Assembly: GCF_000378185.1 (NCBI RefSeq)
Contig: NZ_KB899379.1
Coordinates: 168,720-232,719, forward strand
Direction of reading: 5' to 3'
Source: Salinimonas chungwhensis DSM 16280
Lineage (GTDB): Bacteria; Pseudomonadota; Gammaproteobacteria; Enterobacterales; Alteromonadaceae
DNA: 64,000 nucleotides
Shown: positions 35,828-43,218 of the stretch, in pieces
Layout: every line of letters starts with the position of its first letter
How positions within the stretch are numbered: position 1 is the stretch's first letter
Notes under the pieces: model-generated
The model's database searches: none
What the model was told of the DNA's origin: nothing
What the model saw: only the letters and a program-made list of their open reading frames with translations
Translations under genes and position numbers: made by a program

Positions 35828-35855
35828 TTTACCCTACGGTAAATAGCACTATAAT
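35828..35855 (+). promoter_or_regulatory. Candidate promoter of the epsB-type gene with an overlapping inverted repeat
   Basis: A -35-like TTTACC (35,828-35,833) and a perfect -10 TATAAT (35,850-35,855) are 16 bases apart and read towards the plus-strand gene at 35,932. The -35 box is the left half of a perfect inverted repeat, TTTACC-CTAC-GGTAAA (35,828-35,843), which could be an operator. The repeat lies about 50 bases upstream of the divergent export gene as well, so one regulator could act on both. Confidence 0.55.
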
Positions 35856-35931
35856 GCCAACATCATTTATAGTCTATTACATTGAATAGCTTTACGATGT
35901 ACTTCGACGTTGCAGTATCAGGGGGCCAGGA

Positions 35932-37344
35932 GTGGCATTAAACAGGCACAATCAAAGTAAACGTTCCAACATATTAGTTGCAACGGAAGCATTACTTATA
36001 GCGTATATGGGTTACATTACGCATTTCATTTTGGTTCAGTTGGGACTGACAAACTCGGTATCTATCGAAAAACTTGTCGTAAACGTTGGATTATTAACCG
36101 TTTCTATTCTGCTTTGTTCCTTATCCGTCGGATTATATGAAGCTAAACTCAGGGAGACATTCCGTGGCATTATCCGGCGCATCTTCGTCAGTGTCGGATT
36201 AAGTTATTTCTTTGTCGAAATCATCAGCCGGGCATTTTTTGATGAAATGATGATGCACCCCTATTACCTGCCCGCGTCAGTTGCTTCAATTATTATCACC
36301 CTGGTGGTCTTTCGTTATTTTACCAATCGTCTTGGTTTACTGGGGCTGGGTAAAGTACGCATTGTGGTATTAGGCGCCGGAGAGCGGGCGTCAATTATTG
36401 AAAAACGGATGCGCCGCGATGTCGATCGCATTGCCTTTGATTTAGTCGGCTTTATTCCCATTCCCGGCGATAACCGTGAAGACGGCATTCGTAAGGAAGA
36501 AATTATTCACGTTAAAGTGGATGAAAATTTTCAGCAGTTTATCGCCGACAATGATATTGAGGAAATTGTGATTGCCTGCGATCAGCGCCGCGGCACATTG
36601 CCTATCGAGGTGCTTTTCGAATGCCGTCTGCGCGGCATTGAGGTCACTGACCTGTTAGACTTTATGGAACGGGAAACCGGCCAGATTGTGGTCAATCTTA
36701 TGTATCCAAGCTGGGTTATTTACTCAAATGGTTTTCACAGCCAGAACTATCTGCGCGATGCTCTCGATTATGTTATCAATGCCCTTCTGGCAACCTTTGT
36801 ATTTCTGTTTACCTGGCCGTTTATGCTGTTAACCGCTGCCATTATCTGGCTGGATGATGGACGCCGTACCGGTACCTCCGTGTTTTACAAACAGGAACGG
36901 GTAGGCCTTAATGGCAAGCTGTTTAAAATCATCAAGTTTCGCAGCATGCGCCCGGACGCCGAAAAAGACGGTGCCAAATGGGCTACCAAAAATGATGACA
37001 GGGTGACGCGAATCGGCCACTTCATTCGTAAGTACCGTATCGATGAACTGCCTCAGCTATTTAATGTATTTAAGGGGGAAATGTCGTTTATCGGCCCCCG
37101 CCCGGAACGCCCTGAGTTTGTGGAAAAGCTGGTAAGAGAAGTACCTTATTATAATCAGCGCCATAATGTTAAGCCGGGACTGGCTGGCTGGGCGCAGCTT
37201 AACTATCCCTACGGTGCAAGTGTTGAAGATTCCATGGAAAAGCTGAAGTTTGATCTGTATTACGTTAAACACCAGAGTATGCTTTTGGATATCCTTATTC
37301 TTATTCGTACCGTCGAAATTGTTTTGTTTGGTAAAGGCCGCTAA
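35932..37344 (+). CDS. EpsB-type initiating sugar phosphotransferase
   Basis: The 470-residue protein starts with GTG at 35,932, 7 bases after AGGGGG. It has about five membrane helices in the first 130 residues, a Rossmann-like central part (VRIVVLGAGERASIIEKRM), and a C-terminal bacterial sugar transferase domain (from about 315) with FYKQERVGLNGKLFKIIKFRSM, KYRIDELPQLFNVFKGEMSFIGPRPERPEF and GLAGWAQLNYPYG. It attaches the first sugar-1-phosphate to undecaprenyl phosphate, the first step of EPS assembly. The layout matches the PEP-CTERM-system sugar transferase group. It is transcribed alone and is followed by a strong terminator. Confidence 0.93.
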   Translation: MALNRHNQSKRSNILVATEALLIAYMGYITHFILVQLGLTNSVSIEKLVVNVGLLTVSILLCSLSVGLYEAKLRETFRGIIRRIFVSVGLSYFFVEIISRAFFDEMMMHPYYLPASVASIIITLVVFRYFTNRLGLLGLGKVRIVVLGAGERASIIEKRMRRDVDRIAFDLVGFIPIPGDNREDGIRKEEIIHVKVDENFQQFIADNDIEEIVIACDQRRGTLPIEVLFECRLRGIEVTDLLDFMERETGQIVVNLMYPSWVIYSNGFHSQNYLRDALDYVINALLATFVFLFTWPFMLLTAAIIWLDDGRRTGTSVFYKQERVGLNGKLFKIIKFRSMRPDAEKDGAKWATKNDDRVTRIGHFIRKYRIDELPQLFNVFKGEMSFIGPRPERPEFVEKLVREVPYYNQRHNVKPGLAGWAQLNYPYGASVEDSMEKLKFDLYYVKHQSMLLDILILIRTVEIVLFGKGR

Positions 37345-37375
37345 GCTAGCTTCTCGCCACCCCGGATCGCTCGAA

Positions 37376-37407
37376 AAACAACCACCTGTAAATGCAGGTG
37401 GTTGTTT
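37376..37407 (+). terminator. Intrinsic terminator after the epsB-type gene
   Basis: A perfect 13-base-pair stem (AAACAACCACCTG and its complement) with a 6-base loop TAAATG lies 32 bases after the stop at 37,344. The right arm ends in TTT followed by AATAAATA, so U-rich RNA follows the hairpin. The left arm begins with A-residues, so it could also act in the other direction. Confidence 0.85.
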
Positions 37408-38070
37408 AATAAATAGTGCGTGTTGTCGTGCTTTCATCCACGCCGTCGCGTACTGGTGTTCAGGCGGCTATTCCGACCTGCCAGTGCCCCAGCCGAAATA
37501 TCATCAGTAATCACCATAAGATTAGTAACAGTGAGCCGTTGGCTTTGCCGAAATGCATGGATCCCGTGTGGTTTGCTCCGCCATGTAGTTGGTTATTTTC
37601 TTAACAGCGCCACTTTCCAGTAAACGTGATCGTGGGTGACATTATTCAGCGGGCCTGTTATCGGCGACTGTCTGCATCGGGTTACACAATGTACATCGAT
37701 GTAAATGCATGCGCCCGTAATCATCTGCATTTTAAGATAATTAGCTAAGCGTTGGCCGCCAGGGCCCTGATAGTTTCCGAAAGCTGAGTCTTATCTCATT
37801 AGAATGTTGATATTCAAAAGTGGTGTCGTGTAATTATTACAGTGCACTGCATCTTTTGCAGTATAAGAATCACACACCATGCTTTTGTAGCAGTGCTTTC
37901 ATCATCATGGTTTCTAAGAAAACATATATATTGAAATAAAAACAGTGAGTTAGAAAAATAGCTCAGATTTTTTGAGATTTGACTATTTTGGCCTGGTGCT
38001 TGCAAGTACTTGGTTGGAATATGGGATTGTGTGTGACCCTGGTTCTTAAGGATGATAGCCGGGGTTTCCT
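37408..38070. other. Non-coding region between the epsB-type gene and the PEP-CTERM gene terminator
   Basis: About 660 bases separate two convergent transcription units. No gene is supported: the frames present have no ribosome-binding site and unusual composition. One short self-complementary element, TACATCGATGTA, lies at 37,692-37,703, of unknown meaning. The right half (37,800-38,000) is AT-rich. Confidence 0.4.
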
Positions 38071-38076
38071 ACACAT

Positions 38077-38104
38077 AAAAAAATAGCGAGCTATTGCCCG
38101 CTAT
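38077..38104 (-). terminator. Intrinsic terminator of the PEP-CTERM gene
   Basis: On the minus strand, ATAGCG and CGCTAT form a stem around GGCAATAGCT, directly followed by a run of seven T residues. It lies about 55 bases after the stop of the PEP-CTERM protein gene. The loop is long, so the fold may be more complex than a simple hairpin. Confidence 0.65.
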
Positions 38105-38159
38105 AAATATTTGGAATATGGAATTTATAATTCTTAAGCCTCACTCCTGAGACTTTTTA

Positions 38160-39035
38160 TTACTCGCAGGCATTATGCAATAACCGTCTGCTCATTACCA
38201 GTACTAAACCAAATAAAACTAATAGAAAAGTAGTAGGTGCCGGAACAGAGGCAACTGCAATAGGATCTCTGGCCCACACAGAAACGTTTGACAGCCCGGC
38301 AGGATTTCCCCCGTTATTTATCAGCGTTCCACTGAGATCCCACGTACCATTAAATGCATAGTTGAAATCATCTTCAAAGACCGGGTCCAGTCCCAATGCT
38401 TTTAAATCAAATTCATACATCGCGAATTGATTAGCAGCTTTAAAAATGATCCCTACTTTGTCAAAAAATTCCCCGCCAAGCAGTTCCATCAGTGCATCCG
38501 GATTCGTCGCAGGTGGATTCCAGCTGAATTCTCCTTTGACCGCATCATTACCACAACTTGTAACGCTACCATTCTTATCCTGACAGTTAGAAATGCTCAG
38601 CAAACTGTCTATAAATGTGTATGAGGTGTCCTGACCGTTCATTGTAGCGCCTTCAAATGAAAAGTCGCCTTCGGCCTTGCCTACATAAATCCAGCCCGGA
38701 TCAATGTCACCCAGTCCCTGTAAGTCCTGTAATTCGTTTTGTTCAACAAAGGCGCCTGGCGTGTTCCACCAGCTATTGTAGCTGTCGATGTTTAACCAGC
38801 CATCATCCTTGTAGCCAAGGTTTTCCTGAGGTAGCGAAAAGGCGCTATTATTGCCATCGAACGCCCCCAGACAAGATGTTGCTTCATATGGAGTAGAAAG
38901 CACCGTCACGGGACTACCGTCCAGGACCTGAACTTCGTTTATCTTCACATCACTGGTAGAGCACATTGCAGCCTGCGCACCCCAGGCCCCGGACAGTAAT
39001 ACTGTACTGAGTAACGCTTTATTAATTAGTCTCAT
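38160..39035 (-). CDS. PEP-CTERM protein, probable exosortase A substrate
   Basis: The 291-residue protein has an N-terminal signal peptide (LLSTVLLSGAWGAQA, cleavage before MCS) and a C-terminal sorting signal: VPAPTT at 264-269, a hydrophobic stretch FLLVLFGLVLV (270-280) and an RR pair at 283-284. PAP in place of PEP is a known variant of this signal. A tail of seven residues after the RR (LLHNACE) is longer than usual. The middle part has several Cys, Trp and Asn residues (SWWNTPG, YKDDGWLNIDS) but no domain I recognise. XrtA should cut the tail and anchor the protein in contact with the EPS. It is preceded by a sigma-54 promoter, and lies in the middle of the locus beside the XrtA-associated ATPase. 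Confidence 0.88.
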   Translation of the reverse strand: MRLINKALLSTVLLSGAWGAQAAMCSTSDVKINEVQVLDGSPVTVLSTPYEATSCLGAFDGNNSAFSLPQENLGYKDDGWLNIDSYNSWWNTPGAFVEQNELQDLQGLGDIDPGWIYVGKAEGDFSFEGATMNGQDTSYTFIDSLLSISNCQDKNGSVTSCGNDAVKGEFSWNPPATNPDALMELLGGEFFDKVGIIFKAANQFAMYEFDLKALGLDPVFEDDFNYAFNGTWDLSGTLINNGGNPAGLSNVSVWARDPIAVASVPAPTTFLLVLFGLVLVMSRRLLHNACE

Positions 39036-39082
39036 AAAAAACTCCTACTCCATTATTACCTTAACAATGGTCAGAAATTCTT

Positions 39083-39100
39083 CAGCATAAGACGGGCCAA
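39083..39100 (-). promoter_or_regulatory. Sigma-54 (-24/-12) promoter of the PEP-CTERM gene
   Basis: On the minus strand the sequence TTGGCCCGTCTTATGCTG fits the sigma-54 consensus: GG at 39,097-39,098, exactly ten bases, then GC at 39,085-39,086. The -24 part TGGCCCG and the -12 part ATGCT each differ by one base from the best match. The expected transcription start is near 39,073, giving a leader of about 38 bases with a GGAG/AGGAG ribosome-binding site. Sigma-54 promoters upstream of PEP-CTERM genes are known in XrtA systems with the PrsK/PrsR regulators; no prsK or prsR gene is in the window. Confidence 0.72.
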
Positions 39101-39167
39101 CATTTAACCCATTGTTTCATATGCGCTTTTATATTTATTACTACATCGACTGTAAATTATACTGACA

Positions 39168-40250
39168 CTAATCGTCTTCTTTAAGACGAACATAAGTCTG
39201 GTACTTTTTCTTTAGCAATTTGTCGATATATTGGGTCAGCTTCACTTTGTGACTGATAGCATCATCCAGTGCGTCCACCAATTCACCCAACATGGCTTTA
39301 TAATATTCGGCATCCTGGATTTCATTGCCATTGGGGGTTACCAGCTTTTTCTTTGGCTTATGAGGAACGCCGGTACCTACAGACGCTTCATACTGATCAG
39401 CATCCTCTTCCTGCTCATTTTCACTGTCAGTTTCTGGTAAAAACATTTCCTCACTGACTTCGTTGATAACGCCATCGACCGCATCACCGTCAAGCGTTTC
39501 CAGCTCTTCCAGAAATCCAAACAGCAGAATACGATCCATCAGTGTATTAATTTTTCTCGGTACACCCCGGGTGAAATGATAGATGCGGCTATATGCATCA
39601 TCATTAAACAGCGTACTGCCGTTCCAGCCAGCATGATGCAAACGAAACTCAATGTACTCTTTAGTTTCATCAAGGGTCAGTGGGGCCAGATGGCAAGAGG
39701 CCACAATACGCTGACGGAACTGCTCCATATTGGGCGCCCGCAAAATCGGCTGCAACTCTTCCTGTCCAAGCAAGAAGCTTTGTAGCAAAGGCTTCCCAAA
39801 TTCCTGAAAGTTGGAGAGCATGCGTAGCTCTTCGATGGTTTCCAGCGGCAGGTTCTGTGCTTCGTCCACCAGCAGCAACGCACGCCGGCCGGTTTTACTC
39901 AGGTCGTACAAAAAGACTTCCAGTGCTTTGAGAATATCTGCCTTGGTTTGGCCAGCCACATCCAGGCCAAATTTAGAAGCCACCATTTTAACCAGCTCGT
40001 CCGGCGAGAGTTTGGGTGTCACAATGTGGGCCACCACAATGTCATCTTCAATCTCGGCCACCAGAGAATTAGCAATGGTTGTTTTACCGGTACCAATATC
40101 GCCGGTGATTACAATAAAGCCTTCGGCCTGTGACAAACCATATTGCAGGTAAGACATAGCGCGCTTGTGCCAGCGACTGGCAAAGAAAAAATCAGGATCC
40201 GGTGTTAGCTGGAAAGGTTTGGAATCCAGCCCGTAATAACTTTCATACAT
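39168..40250 (-). CDS. XrtA/PEP-CTERM-system ATPase (ExeA-like AAA protein)
   Basis: The 360-residue protein starts MYESYYGLDSKPFQLTPDPDFFF, the standard opening of ExeA/GspA-like ATPases. Walker A is GDIGTGKT (50-57), Walker B is in ALLLVDEAQNLP (about 119-130), and a sensor segment follows in FRQRIVASCHLAPL. The C-terminal 100 residues are acidic (DSENEQEEDADQYE) and then charged, which is specific to this subgroup. It matches the PEP-CTERM-associated ATPase by opening, length and context. Its role in the system is not established; it may energise assembly of the export apparatus. It is encoded as a single gene upstream of the PEP-CTERM gene. Confidence 0.9.
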   Translation of the reverse strand: MYESYYGLDSKPFQLTPDPDFFFASRWHKRAMSYLQYGLSQAEGFIVITGDIGTGKTTIANSLVAEIEDDIVVAHIVTPKLSPDELVKMVASKFGLDVAGQTKADILKALEVFLYDLSKTGRRALLLVDEAQNLPLETIEELRMLSNFQEFGKPLLQSFLLGQEELQPILRAPNMEQFRQRIVASCHLAPLTLDETKEYIEFRLHHAGWNGSTLFNDDAYSRIYHFTRGVPRKINTLMDRILLFGFLEELETLDGDAVDGVINEVSEEMFLPETDSENEQEEDADQYEASVGTGVPHKPKKKLVTPNGNEIQDAEYYKAMLGELVDALDDAISHKVKLTQYIDKLLKKKYQTYVRLKEDD

Positions 40251-40361
40251 GGAATTACCGCTATACTTCTGGTTAAGTGCACGAACGTGTCTTAGCTTAG
40301 CGTAAACACTGGCCGGCGACTATATATTGCACTCAACTAATTATGTATTCGATGTCTTAGG

Positions 40362-41792
40362 TTATTCACCGTTGTGACCCACAATCTGTTCGATGATCGC
40401 GGTCGTTGAGACACCCTCTTCAAAGTGCAGCACTTTCACACTGCCGCCATTGGCTATCACTTCTTCGCCGCCGGCAATTTGCTCTACCTGATAATCGCCA
40501 CCTTTAACCAGAATATCCGGCAACAGGCGGCTTATGACGCGCTGCGGTGTATCCTCACTAAATGGAATAACCCAGTCTACCGCCGCCAACCCTGCCAGTA
40601 CTGCCATTCTGCGCTGAACATTATTCACCGGACGACCAGGGCCTTTAAGTCGGGTCACCGACGCATCATCGTTAACCGCCACAATCAGCCTGTCGCCTAA
40701 CTTCGCGGCAGCCTGTAAATAGGACACATGACCGGCGTGCAGAATATCAAAACAGCCGTTGGTCATAACCACCCGCTCACCCCGCTTTTTCGCCTGTTCA
40801 ATGGCGATGGCCATCTGGTCTTCACTCATCACACCGGCGTCGTTATTTTTATGCTGCTCTTGCATGGCCACTGCCAGCTCAGTGGCGGTCACGGTGGAGG
40901 TGCCCAGTTTGCCCACCACAATGCTGGCTGCAATGTTCGCCAGTCTGCAGGCGTCTTGCAGGCTGGCTCCTGCGGCATAGGCCACTGCCAGTGTAGAAAT
41001 GACGGTATCGCCGGCACCGGTTACATCAAACACTTCCTTAGCTTTGGCCGGCAGATGAAAGGCATCACGGTGACTTTCAAACAGCGTCATGCCCGCTTCT
41101 GAGCGGGTTAGCAAAAGCGCATCAAGCATCAGGTCATTTTTCATCTGATGGGCGCGTTGGGCCAGATCGTCTTCATTGCCGGGCTCGCCAGCCACCGCAC
41201 AGAACTCACTCATATTCGGCGTGATCATCGTAGCGCCTTTATATTTAGCAAAGTCTGTGCCTTTAGGATCTACTACCACCACTTTTTTTGCCGCCCGGGC
41301 CGCTTCTATGAGAGGTTCTGGCTGGGCCAACGCGCCTTTCGCATAATCCGATAAAATGACGATATCGGCGTCAGCCAGTAAGGTATTGAATTGCGTCACC
41401 ATGGCAGATTTATCGATATCAGCAAAAGACTTTTCAAAATCCAGACGCAGCAGTTGCTGATTACGACTCATCACCCTGAGTTTGGTAATGGTGTCACGCT
41501 CGGCTACGCTGGTGAAATGACAGTTTACCCCGAACGAGTCGAGGCGCTGTCTTAAAATCGTGGCGTTGTCATCGTCACCGCATAAGCCCAGTAAACTCAC
41601 CCTGGCCCCCAGCATCGCTGCATTAATGGCAACATTTGCCGCGCCACCGGGCCGATCTTCGCTGCTATTTACATTGACCACGGGGACAGGGGCTTCGGGG
41701 CTGATTCGGCCGGTACTACCGCCCCAGTAACGATCGAGCATGAGATCGCCGACAATCAACACATTGGCATTTTTAAAATCTGGTAGAATCAT
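40362..41792 (-). CDS. hldE: Bifunctional heptose 7-phosphate kinase / heptose 1-phosphate adenylyltransferase
   Basis: HldE catalyses two steps in making ADP-heptose for the lipopolysaccharide inner core. From the ATG at 41,792 ([25 protein letters not shown]) the protein has 476 residues, matching the usual length; the frame upstream to 41,870 adds 26 residues that are not part of the family. The first domain is a PfkB-type kinase ([24 protein letters not shown] with the catalytic Asp). The second is a cytidylyltransferase-like domain with [16 protein letters not shown] (HxGH) and [12 protein letters not shown]. It is divergent from the GIY-YIG gene 24 bases away. Confidence 0.96.
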   Translation of the reverse strand: MILPDFKNANVLIVGDLMLDRYWGGSTGRISPEAPVPVVNVNSSEDRPGGAANVAINAAMLGARVSLLGLCGDDDNATILRQRLDSFGVNCHFTSVAERDTITKLRVMSRNQQLLRLDFEKSFADIDKSAMVTQFNTLLADADIVILSDYAKGALAQPEPLIEAARAAKKVVVVDPKGTDFAKYKGATMITPNMSEFCAVAGEPGNEDDLAQRAHQMKNDLMLDALLLTRSEAGMTLFESHRDAFHLPAKAKEVFDVTGAGDTVISTLAVAYAAGASLQDACRLANIAASIVVGKLGTSTVTATELAVAMQEQHKNNDAGVMSEDQMAIAIEQAKKRGERVVMTNGCFDILHAGHVSYLQAAAKLGDRLIVAVNDDASVTRLKGPGRPVNNVQRRMAVLAGLAAVDWVIPFSEDTPQRVISRLLPDILVKGGDYQVEQIAGGEEVIANGGSVKVLHFEEGVSTTAIIEQIVGHNGE

Positions 41793-41815
41793 GGTAAGAC
41801 GTTCAGCAGTAAGAA

Positions 41816-42178
41816 ATGAAATTGGCCACGAGTATATCAGCCTTGAGGGAAAATGAGGACAGCCCGCCATCGCTATGGCATGTGTACATTGTGCAAAACC
41901 GGCTCAATCAGCTTTATACCGGCATCACCACCGATCCCGCGCGACGCCTGCGTCAGCACAGCGGTAGTCTAAGTGGCGGGGCCCGTTCATTAAAAGGTAA
42001 AGGGCCGCTGGTGTTCAGACTGGTATTACAGGTTGCTGACCATTCCACCGCACTAAAGCTGGAGCGAACCATAAAAAAGCTGCCCCGCAGCGACAAACTG
42101 GCGGTCATTGCCGGGCACTTCGAGATTATTGGTCAGCCTGCGGTCAAAATTGTTACCCGCGATTTTTTGTTAGGATAA
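41816..42178 (+). CDS. GIY-YIG nuclease family protein (YhbQ-like)
   Basis: The 120-residue protein contains the GIY-YIG core in the form [29 protein letters not shown], with the catalytic Arg in ARRLRQH, and continues [19 protein letters not shown] ([20 protein letters not shown]) and the final basic AIKK-like segment ([14 protein letters not shown]). This is the UPF0213/YhbQ group: small, single-domain proteins related to the UvrC and SLX1 nucleases, implicated in DNA repair in some bacteria. About 20 N-terminal residues precede the core; the start has a weak ribosome-binding site, so a later start is possible. Its 3' end overlaps that of the DUF350 gene by 9 bases. Confidence 0.9.
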   Translation: MKLATSISALRENEDSPPSLWHVYIVQNRLNQLYTGITTDPARRLRQHSGSLSGGARSLKGKGPLVFRLVLQVADHSTALKLERTIKKLPRSDKLAVIAGHFEIIGQPAVKIVTRDFLLG

Positions 42179-43081
42179 AAACTCTAAAATACCATTAACA
42201 ATCAGTGCGATACCCAGGGTCAGACAAAACTCCAGGCAGGCCACGCCAATGTTATGTTGTTTATCGACTTCCTGCCGATAATCCAGGCCCCACAAAATCA
42301 GTTTTTTACTGGCATTAACCAGAATATAAAGCGCCAGTGACAATACTACGCTGACAATCAGCCAGCCGGTAACATTACTGACATATCCGTCAGGGTGGTA
42401 ATTAAGCAGATGGCGGGCTGATGCAACAATAAGTGCGGTTCCCAGCAGATTACCGGCATGCTCTACAGCCAGGGCTAACTGTCCTTTTTGCAGCGCGCCC
42501 TGAAATGAGTCATTCTGATTGTCCCGGGCGTAGCGTACCTCATAGATTCGGGTCATAAAGATCAAAATAGTGAGAACCACGGTGAATCCGGTGGTTATCG
42601 CTATCATGGCGTTCATGTCACTGCCATCAACCCACAACACCATACTGCGCAAGATAATGGCGCTGGCTATCAGACTGGCCGCATCCACCATGGCGATGCT
42701 GACACTCCGGTCGCTAATGAGCGCGCGGGTATCCACCCGGTTCAGAACCAGCTTATCGTGGGCAAAGCGCCCGAAGTTAACCAGCACAATCCCGATTATA
42801 CCAAAGCTCACCATGCCGGAGGCTGCGGATTCAAAGCCCTGCCCCACGTGTCTGCCTACCACTGAGCCCAGCACAATACATAACGAAAGCATGCCACCGG
42901 CAATGCTGATGCCGAAGGCAAAATTATCTTTGACCGCCAGTTCATCGGTGACTGACCCTTTGCGTAATAAACCTGCCACCCATTTCAGCAGTACCAGTAA
43001 CAGCAGGGCCAGAGCCAGGTCAATTACCAGGTAAACCCATAAATCCCGGGGGAGCGGCACTAATTTGACCAGCGTATCCAT
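42170..43081 (-). CDS. DUF350 family inner-membrane protein
   Basis: The 303-residue protein has about eight membrane helices and consists of two related halves, each beginning with a basic segment (RKGSVTDELAVKDNFAFGISIAGGML and DNQNDSFQGALQKGQLALAVEHAGNLLG). This duplicated four-helix arrangement is that of the DUF350 (YjfL/UPF0719) family. The function is unknown. The gene is a single unit; its 3' end overlaps the GIY-YIG gene end by 9 bases, and the 5' region of 137 bases separates it from glnE. Confidence 0.82.
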   Translation of the reverse strand: MDTLVKLVPLPRDLWVYLVIDLALALLLLVLLKWVAGLLRKGSVTDELAVKDNFAFGISIAGGMLSLCIVLGSVVGRHVGQGFESAASGMVSFGIIGIVLVNFGRFAHDKLVLNRVDTRALISDRSVSIAMVDAASLIASAIILRSMVLWVDGSDMNAMIAITTGFTVVLTILIFMTRIYEVRYARDNQNDSFQGALQKGQLALAVEHAGNLLGTALIVASARHLLNYHPDGYVSNVTGWLIVSVVLSLALYILVNASKKLILWGLDYRQEVDKQHNIGVACLEFCLTLGIALIVNGILEFLS

Positions 43082-43218
43082 CTCGGTTCCCTTTCTTAGC
43101 GTGTACTAATTGTATGTCGCTGGAGCCTCGTCACAGGATATGACAGACTCGGACTCATTATTTTTTAGCAATCAGCCTGCATAATAAAAAACAGGCTGTC
43201 ACTCACAGGTCGTGTATT

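Noticed and set aside
37814-38005. 63-codon frame on the minus strand before the PEP-CTERM terminator
   Set aside because: It has no ribosome-binding site and lies in an AT-rich non-coding stretch.
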